A stretch of DNA of 64,000 nt. It comes from Legionella brunensis. Lineage in GTDB: Bacteria > Pseudomonadota > Gammaproteobacteria > Legionellales > Legionellaceae. The first letter of the stretch is position 1. The number at the start of each line of letters is the position of its first letter. Shown here in pieces: positions 9,763 to 19,965 of the stretch. Below the pieces are notes generated by a model, which did not search any database, was not told the origin of the DNA, and saw only the letters and a list, made by a program, of their open reading frames with translations. Where the stretch lies: the NCBI RefSeq assembly GCF_001467025.1, contig NZ_LNXV01000033.1:404476-468475 (forward strand). The letters run 5' to 3'. The position numbers and the translations under genes are program-made.

Positions 9763-10847
9763 TGGTCGTATTCCTTAGCAAAATCACACATAAATTCAAT
9801 TAACGCATTTACCCCATCCAAAGGCATGGCATTGTAGAGACTGGCGCGTAACCCAGCAACAGCACGATGCCCCTTTAAAGCCAACAAGTTACGCTCACAT
9901 GCTTGAGCGATAAATAACTCCTCAAGTTCAGGCTTTCTTAGATTAAAACAAACATTCATTAGCGATCTGGATTCCTTAACTACTTTACAGTGATAGAAGG
10001 AAGAACCATCGATATAATCGTAAAGCTTAGCTGCTTTTTTACAATTGACCGCATAAAGAGCCTCTACTCCGCCTTGATTTTTAATCCATTGAAACATTTT
10101 AGCTGCCAAATAGCAGTTAAATGTTGGTGGTGTGGCATAGATTGAATTTTCTGCAACATGGACCCGATAATCAAGCATGGTAGGTATCGTTTTATTGTCA
10201 ATTGTCCTTAAAAATTCATCCTTTATTATCACGACCGTCAAACCTGCATTCGCTATATTTTTTTGTGCTCCAGCAAAAATCAAATCATATTTTTGAACTT
10301 TCACAGGCTCACTCAATAAGCTGGAAGTCATATCTGCGATGAGAGGTATATTTGAGATTTTGGGCTCTTGAGAAAAACGTACTCCATTAATAGTTTCATT
10401 TGAGGTGAGATATACATAAGTGGTCTTTTCAGCAATCTGCCAGTCGGTTATATCAGGAATGTTGCTAAAATTACTTTCTTCACTAGTCGCTATACAGTAG
10501 GCTTTTTTTAACTTACATGCCTCTTGATAGGCAATGGACGACCAAAGACCCGTAATAAAATAACCGGCATGCTGTCCACTATCTAAGAAATTAAGCGGAA
10601 TCATACCAAACTGCGTGCGAGCAGCCCCTCCTAGAAACAAGATATGATAATTTAAGGGAATAGTTAAAAGTTCACGCAAATCTTGTTTGGCTTGCTCCAT
10701 TAAAGCAACAAATTCTGGTGTTCGATGACCAATTTCCATAATCGACATGCCTGAATTTTGCCAATTTAAGAGCTCACTTTGGACTTCTCTTAGAATTGGC
10801 TCAGGTAACATGGCAGGACCCGCACCAAAATTGTATCCCCTATTCAT
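9759..10847 (-). CDS. serC: Phosphoserine aminotransferase
   Basis: SerC converts 3-phosphohydroxypyruvate to phosphoserine using glutamate and PLP, and can also act in pyridoxine synthesis. The 362-residue length is typical. It begins with the family hallmark [14 protein letters not shown], has [15 protein letters not shown], and the PLP lysine sits in [12 protein letters not shown] (about residue 196). It overlaps gyrA upstream by 8 bases and aroA downstream by 4. The gyrA-serC-aroA-cmk-rpsA order is well conserved in gamma-proteobacteria. Confidence 0.97.
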
Positions 10848-13458
10848 TATCGCCTTCGTTTGCCTCGTCTACAGAAAGATTATCCTCCATACTCTCTTCT
10901 GTAATGTCAGACTCATCCGAACTGTCTTCGCCAATGTCCTCAATACGTTGCATACCTACAACGTGTTCACCAGTACTTACGTTAATAAGTCGAACACCCT
11001 GTGTGTTACGGCCAATGATGGATAATTCAGCGACCCGGAAACGAACTAATGTTCCTTTATCAGTAATGAGCATTGCTTCATCAGTATCCTCAACCTGCAA
11101 CGCGCGAACCACTTTTCCATTTCGCTCATTGACTTGAATAGAGATAACACCCTGACCACCCCTTCCTGATATACGGTATTCCTCGATGTTCGTACGTTTT
11201 CCATATCCGTTTTCGGTTGCGGTTAATATAGTACCCTGAGATTTGGCAACAACGAGTGAAATCACAGATTGATTTTCATGTAAGCGAATACCACGAACGC
11301 CTCGCGCGGTTCTTCCCATTGGTCGAACAAGGCTCTCATCAAAACGAACAACCTTACCTGCATCGGTAAATAGCATAATATCTTTACTACCATCAGTAAT
11401 ATCAACACCTACCAGGCGGTCATCTTCATCTAAATCAACAGCAATGATTCCATTTGAACGTGGGCGGCTAAATGCCTCGAGGGGAACTTTTTTTACAGTT
11501 CCATGTTTAGTAGCCATAAAGACAAAATAGCCTTCAGTGTATTCTCGAACCGGCAACATGGCATTGATTGATTCGCCCTCAGCAAGGGGAAGAATATTAA
11601 CTATGGGCCTACCTCGGGAAATCCTACTGGCAAGAGGTAACTGATAAGCTTTTAACCAATACAATTTACCGTGATTTGAGAAGCATAATAAAGTGTCATG
11701 CGTACTTGCGATCACCAAACGCTCTACAAAATCTTCATCTTTCACATTTGTTGCTGATTTACCTTTGCCTCCACGACGTTGCGCCTGATAGGCAGAAATC
11801 GGTTGATATTTCACATAGCCTTGATGAGATAAGGTTACTACCACGTCTTCTTCGGTAATTAAGTCTTCAATTGTCAGATCTTCTTGAGAAGCTGTGATTT
11901 CAGTGCGACGCGCATCACCAAATTGCGTTTTAATTTCTAATAATTCAGTTCGAATAACTTGCATTAATCGCTCAGGAGAAGCCAAGATGTCTAGCAGCTC
12001 TTTGATAACACCAAGTAATTCTTCGAATTCATTAATAATTTTATCTTGTTCAAGAGCTGTTAAGCGATGCAGTCTTAATTCAAGAATAGCTTGAGCCTGG
12101 TTTTCTGATAAACGATAACCAGCATCAGTTAAGCCAAAATCACTTGTTAAATCATCTGGGCGAGAAGCATCACTCCCCGCATTTTTCAGCATAGCCTTGA
12201 CCAGTCCAGGCTCCCAAAGTCTTGCCAGCAAGGCCTCTTTTGCATCTTGCGGAGTAGCAGACTTTTTAATCAACTCAATCATTACATCAATATTTGCCAG
12301 CGCAATTCCTAAACCCTCTAAGAGATGGGCTCGGTTTCTTGCTTTTTTGAGTTCGAAAATAGTACGTCTGGTTACAACTTCACGGCGATGCTTAATAAAA
12401 TGATCCAGAACTTCTTTCAGATTCAGAGTACGCGGTTGGCCATCTACTAGAGCAACCATATTAATGCCGAACACATTCTGCATTTGGGTGTGAGCATAGA
12501 GATTATTAAGGATTACTTCAGGAACCTCTCCACGCTTTAGTTCTATAACAACCCGCATCCCTTGCTTATCAGATTCATCACGTAAACCAGAAATCCCTTC
12601 TATACGTTTTTCACGAACAAGTTCAGCAATCTTTTCAACCAAGCGTGCTTTATTAACTTGATAAGGCAATTCAGTAATGATAATTGACTGTCGACCTGTT
12701 TGACTTTCTGTTTCAATCTCGGTGCGAGCACGAACATAAATACGGCCCCGGCCTGTACGATAGGCTTGTATAATCCCTGCCTTGCCATTAATGATGGCAG
12801 CAGTTGGAAAATCAGGACCAGGGATATAATTCATCAAATCATCTAGCGATAAATCGGGCTCATCTACCAAAGCCACACAAGCATTGATAATTTCAGTAAG
12901 GTTATGTGGCGGAATATTCGTCGCCATACCTACTGCAATACCTGAGGAGCCATTGACTAAAAGATTAGGAATTCTTGCGGGTAAAACAACTGGTGCAAAT
13001 TCAGTCTCATCATAGTTAGGACTGAAATCAACGGTTTCTTTTTCCAAATCAGCCAGTAACGCATGCGCAATCTTCGACATTCTGACTTCGGTATAACGCA
13101 TAGCCGCTGCAAAATCACCGTCAACAGAACCGAAGTTCCCCTGTCCATCAATGAGCATGTAACGCATGGAGAAAGGCTGAGCCATACGAACAATAGTGTC
13201 GTAAACAGCAGTATCTCCATGTGGGTGATATTTACCTATCACATCCCCGACAACACGAGCGGATTTTTTGTAGGGCTTATTCCAATCATTGCCCAATTCA
13301 CTCATAGCAAAAAGTACGCGTCTATGAACGGGCTTTAAACCGTCTCGAACATCAGGTAATGCCCGACCGACGATAACACTCATTGCATAGTCCAGGTAAG
13401 ACTGTTTCAATTCGTCTTCAATATTGACTGGTATGACTTCTTTGGCTAGATAAACCAT
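10840..13458 (-). CDS. gyrA: DNA gyrase subunit A
   Basis: GyrA is the DNA-breaking subunit of gyrase, which introduces negative supercoils with GyrB. The 872-residue protein has the catalytic Tyr122 in [11 protein letters not shown], the quinolone-determining segment [10 protein letters not shown], and a GyrA-box (QRRGGKGK) opening the beta-pinwheel C-terminal domain. It ends in a strongly acidic tail. Quinolone position 83 is Thr rather than the Ser of E. coli, and Asp87 is intact; Thr83 is what I recall as wild type in Legionella. The ATG at 13458 gives the expected N-terminus. Its last bases overlap serC. Confidence 0.98.
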   Translation of the reverse strand: MVYLAKEVIPVNIEDELKQSYLDYAMSVIVGRALPDVRDGLKPVHRRVLFAMSELGNDWNKPYKKSARVVGDVIGKYHPHGDTAVYDTIVRMAQPFSMRYMLIDGQGNFGSVDGDFAAAMRYTEVRMSKIAHALLADLEKETVDFSPNYDETEFAPVVLPARIPNLLVNGSSGIAVGMATNIPPHNLTEIINACVALVDEPDLSLDDLMNYIPGPDFPTAAIINGKAGIIQAYRTGRGRIYVRARTEIETESQTGRQSIIITELPYQVNKARLVEKIAELVREKRIEGISGLRDESDKQGMRVVIELKRGEVPEVILNNLYAHTQMQNVFGINMVALVDGQPRTLNLKEVLDHFIKHRREVVTRRTIFELKKARNRAHLLEGLGIALANIDVMIELIKKSATPQDAKEALLARLWEPGLVKAMLKNAGSDASRPDDLTSDFGLTDAGYRLSENQAQAILELRLHRLTALEQDKIINEFEELLGVIKELLDILASPERLMQVIRTELLEIKTQFGDARRTEITASQEDLTIEDLITEEDVVVTLSHQGYVKYQPISAYQAQRRGGKGKSATNVKDEDFVERLVIASTHDTLLCFSNHGKLYWLKAYQLPLASRISRGRPIVNILPLAEGESINAMLPVREYTEGYFVFMATKHGTVKKVPLEAFSRPRSNGIIAVDLDEDDRLVGVDITDGSKDIMLFTDAGKVVRFDESLVRPMGRTARGVRGIRLHENQSVISLVVAKSQGTILTATENGYGKRTNIEEYRISGRGGQGVISIQVNERNGKVVRALQVEDTDEAMLITDKGTLVRFRVAELSIIGRNTQGVRLINVSTGEHVVGMQRIEDIGEDSSDESDITEESMEDNLSVDEANEGDNE

Positions 13459-13547
13459 GACTAGGTCGTATCCTTATGCATTTTCTGCAGATAAATTAGG
13501 TTTAGAATGATACCACACAGGCCGCTTTAATTGAATCAATATCATAG

Positions 13548-14417
13548 TTACTTAGAGATATAAGGTATGCGCTCCAGGAAACTAATTATAAACTTATCAA
13601 CGTTCAGTTTAATGTTGCTCAAGAATTCCCCTGTCATACGATTTGCCAAAACCACACTAATCGATAAACATCGATGTCCTAATAAATGGCCTAAACCCAG
13701 GATAGCGGCCGTCTCCATTTCAAGGTTGGTAACTCCAAATCCACCAAAACTAAACTTACTCAACTTCGTTAAAAAGTTCGGATATCGGAGTGGTAAACGC
13801 AATCGCCGACCTTGTGCACCATAAAATCCTCCACAAGTTGCCGTAATCCCCAAAACACCTAAATTTTTATAATTATCAACAAGTTGCGAATCAGCTCCTG
13901 ATACAAAAAAAGGTCCTGACTCTGTACCTAGGTGTTCGCGTAAGGCCTCCTGTAAATCTGCTAAATCAGCAGACAATTCATAATCATAGTAATTAAGAAA
14001 AGTATCAAATCCAATGGCATAACGACTAATCATGACATCTCCAGGTTGGCAATCAGCTTTGATTCCTCCTGTTGTACCCAGTCGAATAATGGTGAACTGT
14101 CTTGATTTCTCACGTATTTCTCTTGTCTCCAAATCAATATTCGCTAAGGCGTCAATTTCTGTCATTACTATATCGATATTGGGCATACCAATCCCGGTTG
14201 ATAAAACACTCAGACGATGTGATCCAATATAACCAGTATGGGTAACAAACTCGCGATGTGCACTTTGAAATTCAATTTTGTCAAAATATTGGCTAACCTG
14301 CTGCACACGCCCAGGATCTCCTACCGTTATAATAAGGTCAGCTATCTCATCTTCGCGCAAATCCAGGTGGTAAACGGCTCCGCGCTTGTTAAAGGGTAAC
14401 TCCGCTGGTTTTATCAT
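13548..14417 (-). CDS. Nucleoside phosphorylase, uridine phosphorylase-like
   Basis: The 289-residue protein belongs to the PNP/UDP phosphorylase family, which cleaves nucleosides with phosphate to a free base and ribose 1-phosphate. Visible signatures are VGDPGRV (about residues 32-38), the STGIGMPN stretch, RLGTTGGI with the phosphate-contact segment, and the ribose-binding NLEMET near residue 230. The spread of these motifs resembles uridine phosphorylase more than adenosine-type enzymes, but the substrate is not certain. It lies 90 bases upstream of gyrA on the same strand and could head that block. Confidence 0.85.
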   Translation of the reverse strand: MIKPAELPFNKRGAVYHLDLREDEIADLIITVGDPGRVQQVSQYFDKIEFQSAHREFVTHTGYIGSHRLSVLSTGIGMPNIDIVMTEIDALANIDLETREIREKSRQFTIIRLGTTGGIKADCQPGDVMISRYAIGFDTFLNYYDYELSADLADLQEALREHLGTESGPFFVSGADSQLVDNYKNLGVLGITATCGGFYGAQGRRLRLPLRYPNFLTKLSKFSFGGFGVTNLEMETAAILGLGHLLGHRCLSISVVLANRMTGEFLSNIKLNVDKFIISFLERIPYISK

Positions 14418-14586
14418 TATTATTCCCTAATTATTTCCTACTAAAAAATCTAAAATTGTCTCATACTTATTCATACTGTTAAAAATGAATTTGCTCGCAG
14501 ATAAATTGACTGTAAAGGGGCATTTTTATATAGTTCCGCACACTGACGCAAGAGAAGGCTATGAAGCCACAAATTTAGGAGACGCG

Positions 14587-15858
14587 ATGACCCAAAAAGT
14601 TGCCCAACTTACCATAAACGGCCATGATCCGATTGAGCTTCCAATATATAGCCCAACACTTGGTAATGATGTGATTGATATTAATAAATTAGCCGCGCAA
14701 GGTTACTTTACTTTCGATCCAGGCTTTGTTGCTACCGCCTCCTGTGAGTCAAAAATCACCTATATTGATGGTGAAAAAGGCATATTGCTTTATCGCGGCT
14801 ATCCAATTGAACAATTAGCTGAGAAGAAGGACTTTCTTGATGTGAGCTACTTACTACTCAATGGAGAGCTCCCTAATGAAAACGAGAAAAAGGATTTCGT
14901 CAGTCTGATTAATAACCACACCATGGTACATCAGCAGATGTACAATTTTTTAAATGGATTCCGTCGCGATGCACATCCTATGGCCATTATGGTTGGTATA
15001 GTCGGTGCATTATCCGCATTTTATCACGATTCAATTGACTTGAATAATCAACAAGACCGTTACATTTCAGCAATTCGCTTGATTGCTAAGATGCCTACTT
15101 TAGCTGCAATGAGTTATAAATACTCCGTAGGGCAACCTTATATGTATCCTCAAAATAAAATGTCTTATGCAGAAAACTTTTTACATATGATGTTCGGGGT
15201 ACCCTCAGAAGATGTTACACCTGATCCTGTTATTGTGAATGCAATGGATACCATTTTTACGCTTCATGCCGATCATGAGCAAAACGCCTCAACATCCACA
15301 GTAAGACTTGCTGGTTCAACAGGGGCCAATCCTTATGCTTGTATTTCGGCTGGAATAGGTGCTCTATGGGGGCCTGCACATGGTGGTGCCAACGAAGCCT
15401 GTCTCAATATGCTAAAAGAAATTGGTGATATCAAACACATTAACCATTATATCAAACGAGCTAAAGACAAAGATGATCCTTTCCGTCTGATGGGCTTTGG
15501 ACATCGTGTCTATAAAAGCTATGATCCTCGTGCAAAAGTAATGCGTAAAACTTGCTATGAAGTTCTTAATGCTGTTGGTGCTCACGATGCTCCTTTATTT
15601 AAATTAGCACTAGAACTTGAGCGAATTGCACTTGAAGATGAATATTTCGTCGAGAAGAAGCTTTACCCCAACGTCGATTTCTACTCGGGTATTACATTAA
15701 GTGCCATTGGAATTCCAACCAACATGTACACTGTAATTTTTGCTTTGGCAAGAACAGTGGGATGGATGTCACACTGGATGGAGATGGTCGCCAGCAAATC
15801 TAAAATCGGTCGTCCCCGTCAACTTTACACTGGTGAAAGTGAGCGCGATGTGACGTAA
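14587..15858 (+). CDS. gltA: Citrate synthase
   Basis: GltA condenses acetyl-CoA and oxaloacetate to citrate. The frame is open from an ATG at 14485, but the ATG at 14587 has TAGGAG six bases upstream and gives [10 protein letters not shown] and 423 residues, close to the 427 of E. coli. The catalytic residues are visible: His in [10 protein letters not shown], His in MGFGHRVYK, and Asp in the YPNVDFYSG segment. The length and N-terminal domain fit the hexameric, NADH-sensitive gamma-proteobacterial type. It is divergent from the nucleoside phosphorylase gene and closed by a terminator at 15865-15894. Confidence 0.97.
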   Translation: MTQKVAQLTINGHDPIELPIYSPTLGNDVIDINKLAAQGYFTFDPGFVATASCESKITYIDGEKGILLYRGYPIEQLAEKKDFLDVSYLLLNGELPNENEKKDFVSLINNHTMVHQQMYNFLNGFRRDAHPMAIMVGIVGALSAFYHDSIDLNNQQDRYISAIRLIAKMPTLAAMSYKYSVGQPYMYPQNKMSYAENFLHMMFGVPSEDVTPDPVIVNAMDTIFTLHADHEQNASTSTVRLAGSTGANPYACISAGIGALWGPAHGGANEACLNMLKEIGDIKHINHYIKRAKDKDDPFRLMGFGHRVYKSYDPRAKVMRKTCYEVLNAVGAHDAPLFKLALELERIALEDEYFVEKKLYPNVDFYSGITLSAIGIPTNMYTVIFALARTVGWMSHWMEMVASKSKIGRPRQLYTGESERDVT

Positions 15859-15864
15859 TTCTTT

Positions 15865-15894
15865 AAGCAGTCAATGATTGGCTGCTTATTTATT
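15865..15894 (+). terminator. Rho-independent terminator after gltA
   Basis: AAGCAGTCAA pairs with TTGGCTGCTT (one G-U pair) around a three-base loop, followed by ATTTATT. It starts 7 bases after the gltA stop codon. Confidence 0.75.
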
Positions 15895-15970
15895 CCCAAT
15901 ATCTAATTAATAGCAGTCCAATAAATACTTAAGTAGCCTACCATCACCAGATAGCTGTAGGGAGAAAGAG

Positions 15971-16753
15971 ATGCAGCGGATTTGTTTTTTTGATAGCCAT
16001 TTTCATATTATTGATCCCCACTTTCCTTTAATCCCCAATAATGGCTATTTACCCCCCTCCTTTACAGTAATCGAATATTACGAGCGGCTGAACAAATTTA
16101 ATTTATTGGGAGGAGTAGTCGTTTCGGGTTCTTTCCAAGGCTTTGATCAAAGTTATCTCTTAAGCAGTTTAAAGGAATTAGGTCTGGGTTTTGTCGGCGT
16201 AACACAATTGCCTTTTTCTATTCTAGATAAGGAAATCTTAGCGCTACAAACAGCAGGAGTTCGAGCCATTCGTTTTAACCTAAAGCGTGGTGGGTCAGAA
16301 GGTCTTGCGAATCTACAATCCTTTGCTCAACGCGTTTATGATCTTGCTGGTTGGCATATTGAATTGTATGTTGAATCTGGTGAGCTACCACAACTTGCTG
16401 ACATTTTACTTAAACTTCCCGCCGTTAGTATTGATCATCTCGGACTTACCAAAGAAGGCTTCCCTACTCTTCTTTTTTTAATTGAACATGGTATTAAAGT
16501 GAAAGCCTCTGGATTTGGTAGAGTTGATTTTGACGTACCACAAGCATTAAAGGACATTAGTCAAGCCAATCCTGATGCTTTGATGTTCGGCACAGACTTA
16601 CCTTCCACCCGTGCTTTGCGGCCTTTTTACGATGAAGATATCTCTCTTATTCTAGATACCTTAGATACTTCACTTGCTGAAAAAGTACTTTATCTTAATG
16701 CCTTACAATTTTACCGTATCCCAACACTTCCTAAATCTATAGCACACGATTGA
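15971..16753 (+). CDS. Amidohydrolase-2 family (TIM-barrel metal-dependent hydrolase)
   Basis: The 260-residue protein starts with FDSHFHIID, the metal-binding His-x-His of amidohydrolases at the end of strand 1. Further barrel elements are the SIDHLGLT segment (about residues 153-160) and FGTDLPSTR (about 202-210), which carries the late metal-ligand or catalytic Asp. This pattern matches the Amidohydro_2 family of lactonase- and decarboxylase-like enzymes. The substrate is unknown. The ATG at 15971 follows GGGAGAAAGAG. It stands alone between the gltA terminator and the convergent glpK. Confidence 0.8.
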   Translation: MQRICFFDSHFHIIDPHFPLIPNNGYLPPSFTVIEYYERLNKFNLLGGVVVSGSFQGFDQSYLLSSLKELGLGFVGVTQLPFSILDKEILALQTAGVRAIRFNLKRGGSEGLANLQSFAQRVYDLAGWHIELYVESGELPQLADILLKLPAVSIDHLGLTKEGFPTLLFLIEHGIKVKASGFGRVDFDVPQALKDISQANPDALMFGTDLPSTRALRPFYDEDISLILDTLDTSLAEKVLYLNALQFYRIPTLPKSIAHD

Positions 16754-16774
16754 TTTTAAGGAAATTTTTCATTT

Positions 16775-18244
16775 TTAGCCCGCCTTTATCATCGCAAGTG
16801 CCCTCATCCATCCACTGTAATCCTTTTCAATACTGTCTAAATTACCCTCAGGAGCAAATTCCTTCTCACATTCCCAACTTCTTTGTAATTCATCTAAAGA
16901 ATTAACCAGTCCACAACCTATTGCTGCAAGCATTGCTGCTCCTTGAGCGGTTGTTTCTATATCAGCTGGTTTCTGCACTGTTAAATCACATTGGGAAGCC
17001 AAGTACTGTAAAAACCAATGATTTGCAGCCATACCCCCATCCACACGTAACAAAGAAACATCCAACTGACTATCCTCACGCATACAATTGAGTATGTCGC
17101 GGGTTTGGTAGCACACACTTTCAAGAGCCGCACGAGCAAAATGAGCTTTATTGCTTGTCCTGCTTAAACCTACGATTGCAGCTCCCGGCGTTGAAATCCA
17201 GTGGGGAGCACCAAGACCAGTAAAAGAGGGAACTAAATATACCCCTTCATTGCAATTTAAGCTCTTAGCAAGGGTTTCTGTTTCCTCTGCTGTTTCTATG
17301 AGTTTCATTTCATCTCTTAACCACTTGACCGTAGTTCCTGCGTGATAAAGACTTCCTTCTAAACCATAAACTGTTTCTTCCTTCATACGGTAAGCAATGG
17401 TGGTCAATAGCTTATGCGAGGACATTACTGACCTTTTACCAGTATTCATCAATAAAAAGCCTCCTGTACCAAAAGTAGCTTTAACCGAACCATCATTAAA
17501 ACAGCGTTGGCCAATTAAAGCTGCTTGCTGATCACCAGCTACTCCAGTAATGGGAATACCAGCACCTAGATAGCTTTTGCTGATAATCCCAAAATGAGCA
17601 TCACTAGCACATACTTCAGGTAGTATTGAAATTGGAATATTAAACAACGATAACAGCTCATCGTCCCATTGTTGTTCACCGATGTTAAACAATAAAGTCC
17701 GCGAAGCATTGGTTATGTCGGTCAGATGAGCTTCACCATTGGTGAATCGCCAAATTAGAAAACTATCGATAGTACCAAAGGCAAGCTGATCTTTGGCAGC
17801 CAGTGTGCGTGCATCTGGTATTGTTTCCAAAAGCCAACGTAATTTACTTGCAGAAAAATAGGGATCAGGCAACAGGCCTGTTTTTTTCTGTAATAAGTCA
17901 CTGTATTGAGACAGCGATTTACAAAAATCTTCTGTACGCCTGTCCTGCCATACAATGGCTCTAGCCAAGCATTTTCCTGTTTGCTTATCCCAAATGACTG
18001 TTGTTTCTCGTTGATTGGTAAGGCCACAGGCAAGAATTTTTTCTGCTCCTACATGATTGACTACATCCTGCATTGCCTTTAACGTTTTTTGCCAGATTTC
18101 CTCACAATCATGCTCTACCCAACCAGGCTTAGGATAGAATTGTGTGAGTGAGTATTGGCTAGTTTCTATTAACTTACCGAAGGAATCATACAACATTGCC
18201 CTGGTACTACTCGTCCCCTGATCAATAGCAAGAAGATAATTCAT
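16775..18244 (-). CDS. glpK: Glycerol kinase
   Basis: GlpK phosphorylates glycerol to sn-glycerol 3-phosphate. The 489-residue protein is of standard FGGY-kinase length. It shows the phosphate-binding DQGTSSTRA at residues 8-16, GLTNQRETTVIWD with the glycerol-contact Arg-Glu, and the C-terminal DGGMAANHWFLQ near residue 400. The ATG at 18244 has GGAAT upstream. It is divergent from glpD across a 212-base region that contains a spaced inverted repeat. No glycerol facilitator or glpR gene lies in the window. Confidence 0.96.
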   Translation of the reverse strand: MNYLLAIDQGTSSTRAMLYDSFGKLIETSQYSLTQFYPKPGWVEHDCEEIWQKTLKAMQDVVNHVGAEKILACGLTNQRETTVIWDKQTGKCLARAIVWQDRRTEDFCKSLSQYSDLLQKKTGLLPDPYFSASKLRWLLETIPDARTLAAKDQLAFGTIDSFLIWRFTNGEAHLTDITNASRTLLFNIGEQQWDDELLSLFNIPISILPEVCASDAHFGIISKSYLGAGIPITGVAGDQQAALIGQRCFNDGSVKATFGTGGFLLMNTGKRSVMSSHKLLTTIAYRMKEETVYGLEGSLYHAGTTVKWLRDEMKLIETAEETETLAKSLNCNEGVYLVPSFTGLGAPHWISTPGAAIVGLSRTSNKAHFARAALESVCYQTRDILNCMREDSQLDVSLLRVDGGMAANHWFLQYLASQCDLTVQKPADIETTAQGAAMLAAIGCGLVNSLDELQRSWECEKEFAPEGNLDSIEKDYSGWMRALAMIKAG

Positions 18245-18355
18245 GCGTAATTCCTTGATTATAATTTAAATTATCAAATCTAGATTTAGCTATGAGTATA
18301 TGCTCCAATCAACCTCATTTGAAAACATTTAAATTACTAGTTACTTTATAATTAA

Positions 18356-18410
18356 TTCCAGATTGTTAATTATAAATCCTTCACCTATGCTCAAAAATAA
18401 CAATCTGGAA
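18356..18410. promoter_or_regulatory. Spaced 13-bp inverted repeat in the glpK-glpD divergent promoter region
   Basis: TTCCAGATTGTTA at 18356-18368 is repeated perfectly in inverted orientation at 18398-18410, with 29 bases between. The arm centres are 42 bases apart, close to four turns of B-DNA. This could be a pair of operator half-sites for a looping or dimeric regulator of glycerol use, or a hairpin in a glpD leader. Function is inferred from position only. Confidence 0.5.
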
Positions 18411-18456
18411 ATTACAATTTTTTCTAATCTTATACGCTTTTTGCGGAGACGAAAAC

Positions 18457-19941
18457 ATGGAACAGGTTTTTGATGTTGCAGTAATAGGCGGCGGAATTAA
18501 TGGCTGCGGTGCCGCTGCGGATGCAGCGCTACGTGGTTTATCAGTTATTCTTTTTGAACAAGAAGACCTTGCATCTAAAACTTCTTCCAGCAGCAGTAAA
18601 TTGATTCATGGAGGTTTACGCTATCTTGAATATTATGATTTTGGATTGGTCAAAAAAGCCCTGAATGAACGTCAACGTTTGCTCACATTAGCTCCGCATC
18701 TCATACGACCCATGCCTTTCGTGCTCCCTTATGAACAAAATATGCGCCCCACCTGGTTATTGCGCACTGGGTTATTTATTTATGATAATTTGAGTCGGAA
18801 AAATCAATTACCACACAGTAAATTTGTTCAACGCAAACAGCAGTCACCTTATTTTTCTCCTCTTAAAGAACAATATGATAAAGGTTTTTTATTCTACGAC
18901 TGTACAACAGATGATTCACGACTCACGATAACCAATGCCCTACAGGCCAAGGAGCATGGTGCCTCTATCTACAATTACACCAAGCTTATTCATGTAAACG
19001 TTATCGAAGGAATATGGCATTTAACGGTTAAAGCAATTTCAGGCAAAGAAACTCTCTTTAAAGCCAAAACCGTGATTAATGCAACAGGCCCATGGGTTGA
19101 ATCGAGTAATGAGCTACTGCAGATCCCCACTCAATTCAAAATGTCTTTGGTGAAGGGAAGTCACTTGGTTGTGCATAAACTTTACGAGGGAAAACATGCT
19201 TACCTTCTGCAGCATGAAGATAAACGAATTGTCTTCATTGTACCTTATCAAGGCCATACCATGATTGGTACGACTGATGTCGCATTCAAAGGCTCACTAG
19301 ATGACGTTAATATCTCCAATGAAGAAGTCAATTATTTATGTGCTTTAGTCAATAATTATCTTCAATGCAAAATACAGCGAGAAGATATTATTGATACTTG
19401 GAGTGGCGTAAGACCTCTACTAGCAGCCTCAGGTGAGCTTAAAACCCTGAGTCGTGATTACGAACATTTTTACAGCACAACGCCGGCACCAGCCGTAACT
19501 ATCTATGGCGGAAAAATAACAACCTATCGGCAACTTGCCCTAGAAACTGTGGATGAATTAAAAGCTATTTTCCCCTATCTTAAAGAATCAGACACAGAAA
19601 ACATCCCTCTTCCTGGTGCAAGCCTTCACAACATGTCTTATAAAGAATATCTATCCTACGCAAGAGAAAAATATTTCTGGCTAGCCAATGAAATCAAAGA
19701 GCGTTATCTCGCTAGCTATGGCACACGCACAGAACTCCTACTAGACAGCTGCAAAAATATGACTGATCTAGGGTATGATTTTGGTAACGGCCTTTATCAA
19801 GCTGAAGTAGACTATTTATGTCGCGAAGAATGGGCGTGTAGCTGTGAAGACATATTGTGGCGTCGCACAAAACTTGGCTTAAATTTTTCTCCTGAAAACA
19901 TTGAGACGCTGAATGAATATCTTCTTCATCGAAGTCAATGA
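18457..19941 (+). CDS. glpD: Aerobic glycerol-3-phosphate dehydrogenase
   Basis: GlpD is a membrane-associated FAD enzyme that oxidises glycerol 3-phosphate to dihydroxyacetone phosphate and passes electrons to the quinone pool. The 494-residue product has the Rossmann FAD motif VIGGGINGCGAAADAALRG near its start, the family signature SSSSKLIHGGLRYLE (about residues 45-60) and the GTTDVAF segment (about 271-277). The ATG follows GCGGAG. With glpK it completes glycerol entry into central metabolism. The stop codon lies inside a long perfect hairpin. Confidence 0.96.
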   Translation: MEQVFDVAVIGGGINGCGAAADAALRGLSVILFEQEDLASKTSSSSSKLIHGGLRYLEYYDFGLVKKALNERQRLLTLAPHLIRPMPFVLPYEQNMRPTWLLRTGLFIYDNLSRKNQLPHSKFVQRKQQSPYFSPLKEQYDKGFLFYDCTTDDSRLTITNALQAKEHGASIYNYTKLIHVNVIEGIWHLTVKAISGKETLFKAKTVINATGPWVESSNELLQIPTQFKMSLVKGSHLVVHKLYEGKHAYLLQHEDKRIVFIVPYQGHTMIGTTDVAFKGSLDDVNISNEEVNYLCALVNNYLQCKIQREDIIDTWSGVRPLLAASGELKTLSRDYEHFYSTTPAPAVTIYGGKITTYRQLALETVDELKAIFPYLKESDTENIPLPGASLHNMSYKEYLSYAREKYFWLANEIKERYLASYGTRTELLLDSCKNMTDLGYDFGNGLYQAEVDYLCREEWACSCEDILWRRTKLGLNFSPENIETLNEYLLHRSQ

Positions 19942-19952
19942 CTTCGATGAAG
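19924..19952. repeat. Perfect hairpin spanning the glpD stop codon
   Basis: CTTCATCGAAGTC at 19924-19936 pairs perfectly with GACTTCGATGAAG at 19940-19952, leaving a three-base loop. The glpD TGA (19939-19941) lies at the loop and right arm. No clear T tract follows on either strand, so it may be a transcript-stabilising 3' hairpin or a weak bidirectional terminator between two convergent genes. Confidence 0.55.
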
Positions 19953-19965
19953 ATTAAGATTTATC

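Noticed and set aside
14485-14586. 34-codon N-terminal extension of citrate synthase
   Set aside because: The ATG at 14485 has no ribosome binding site, while TAGGAG precedes the ATG at 14587 and gives the family-standard N-terminus.
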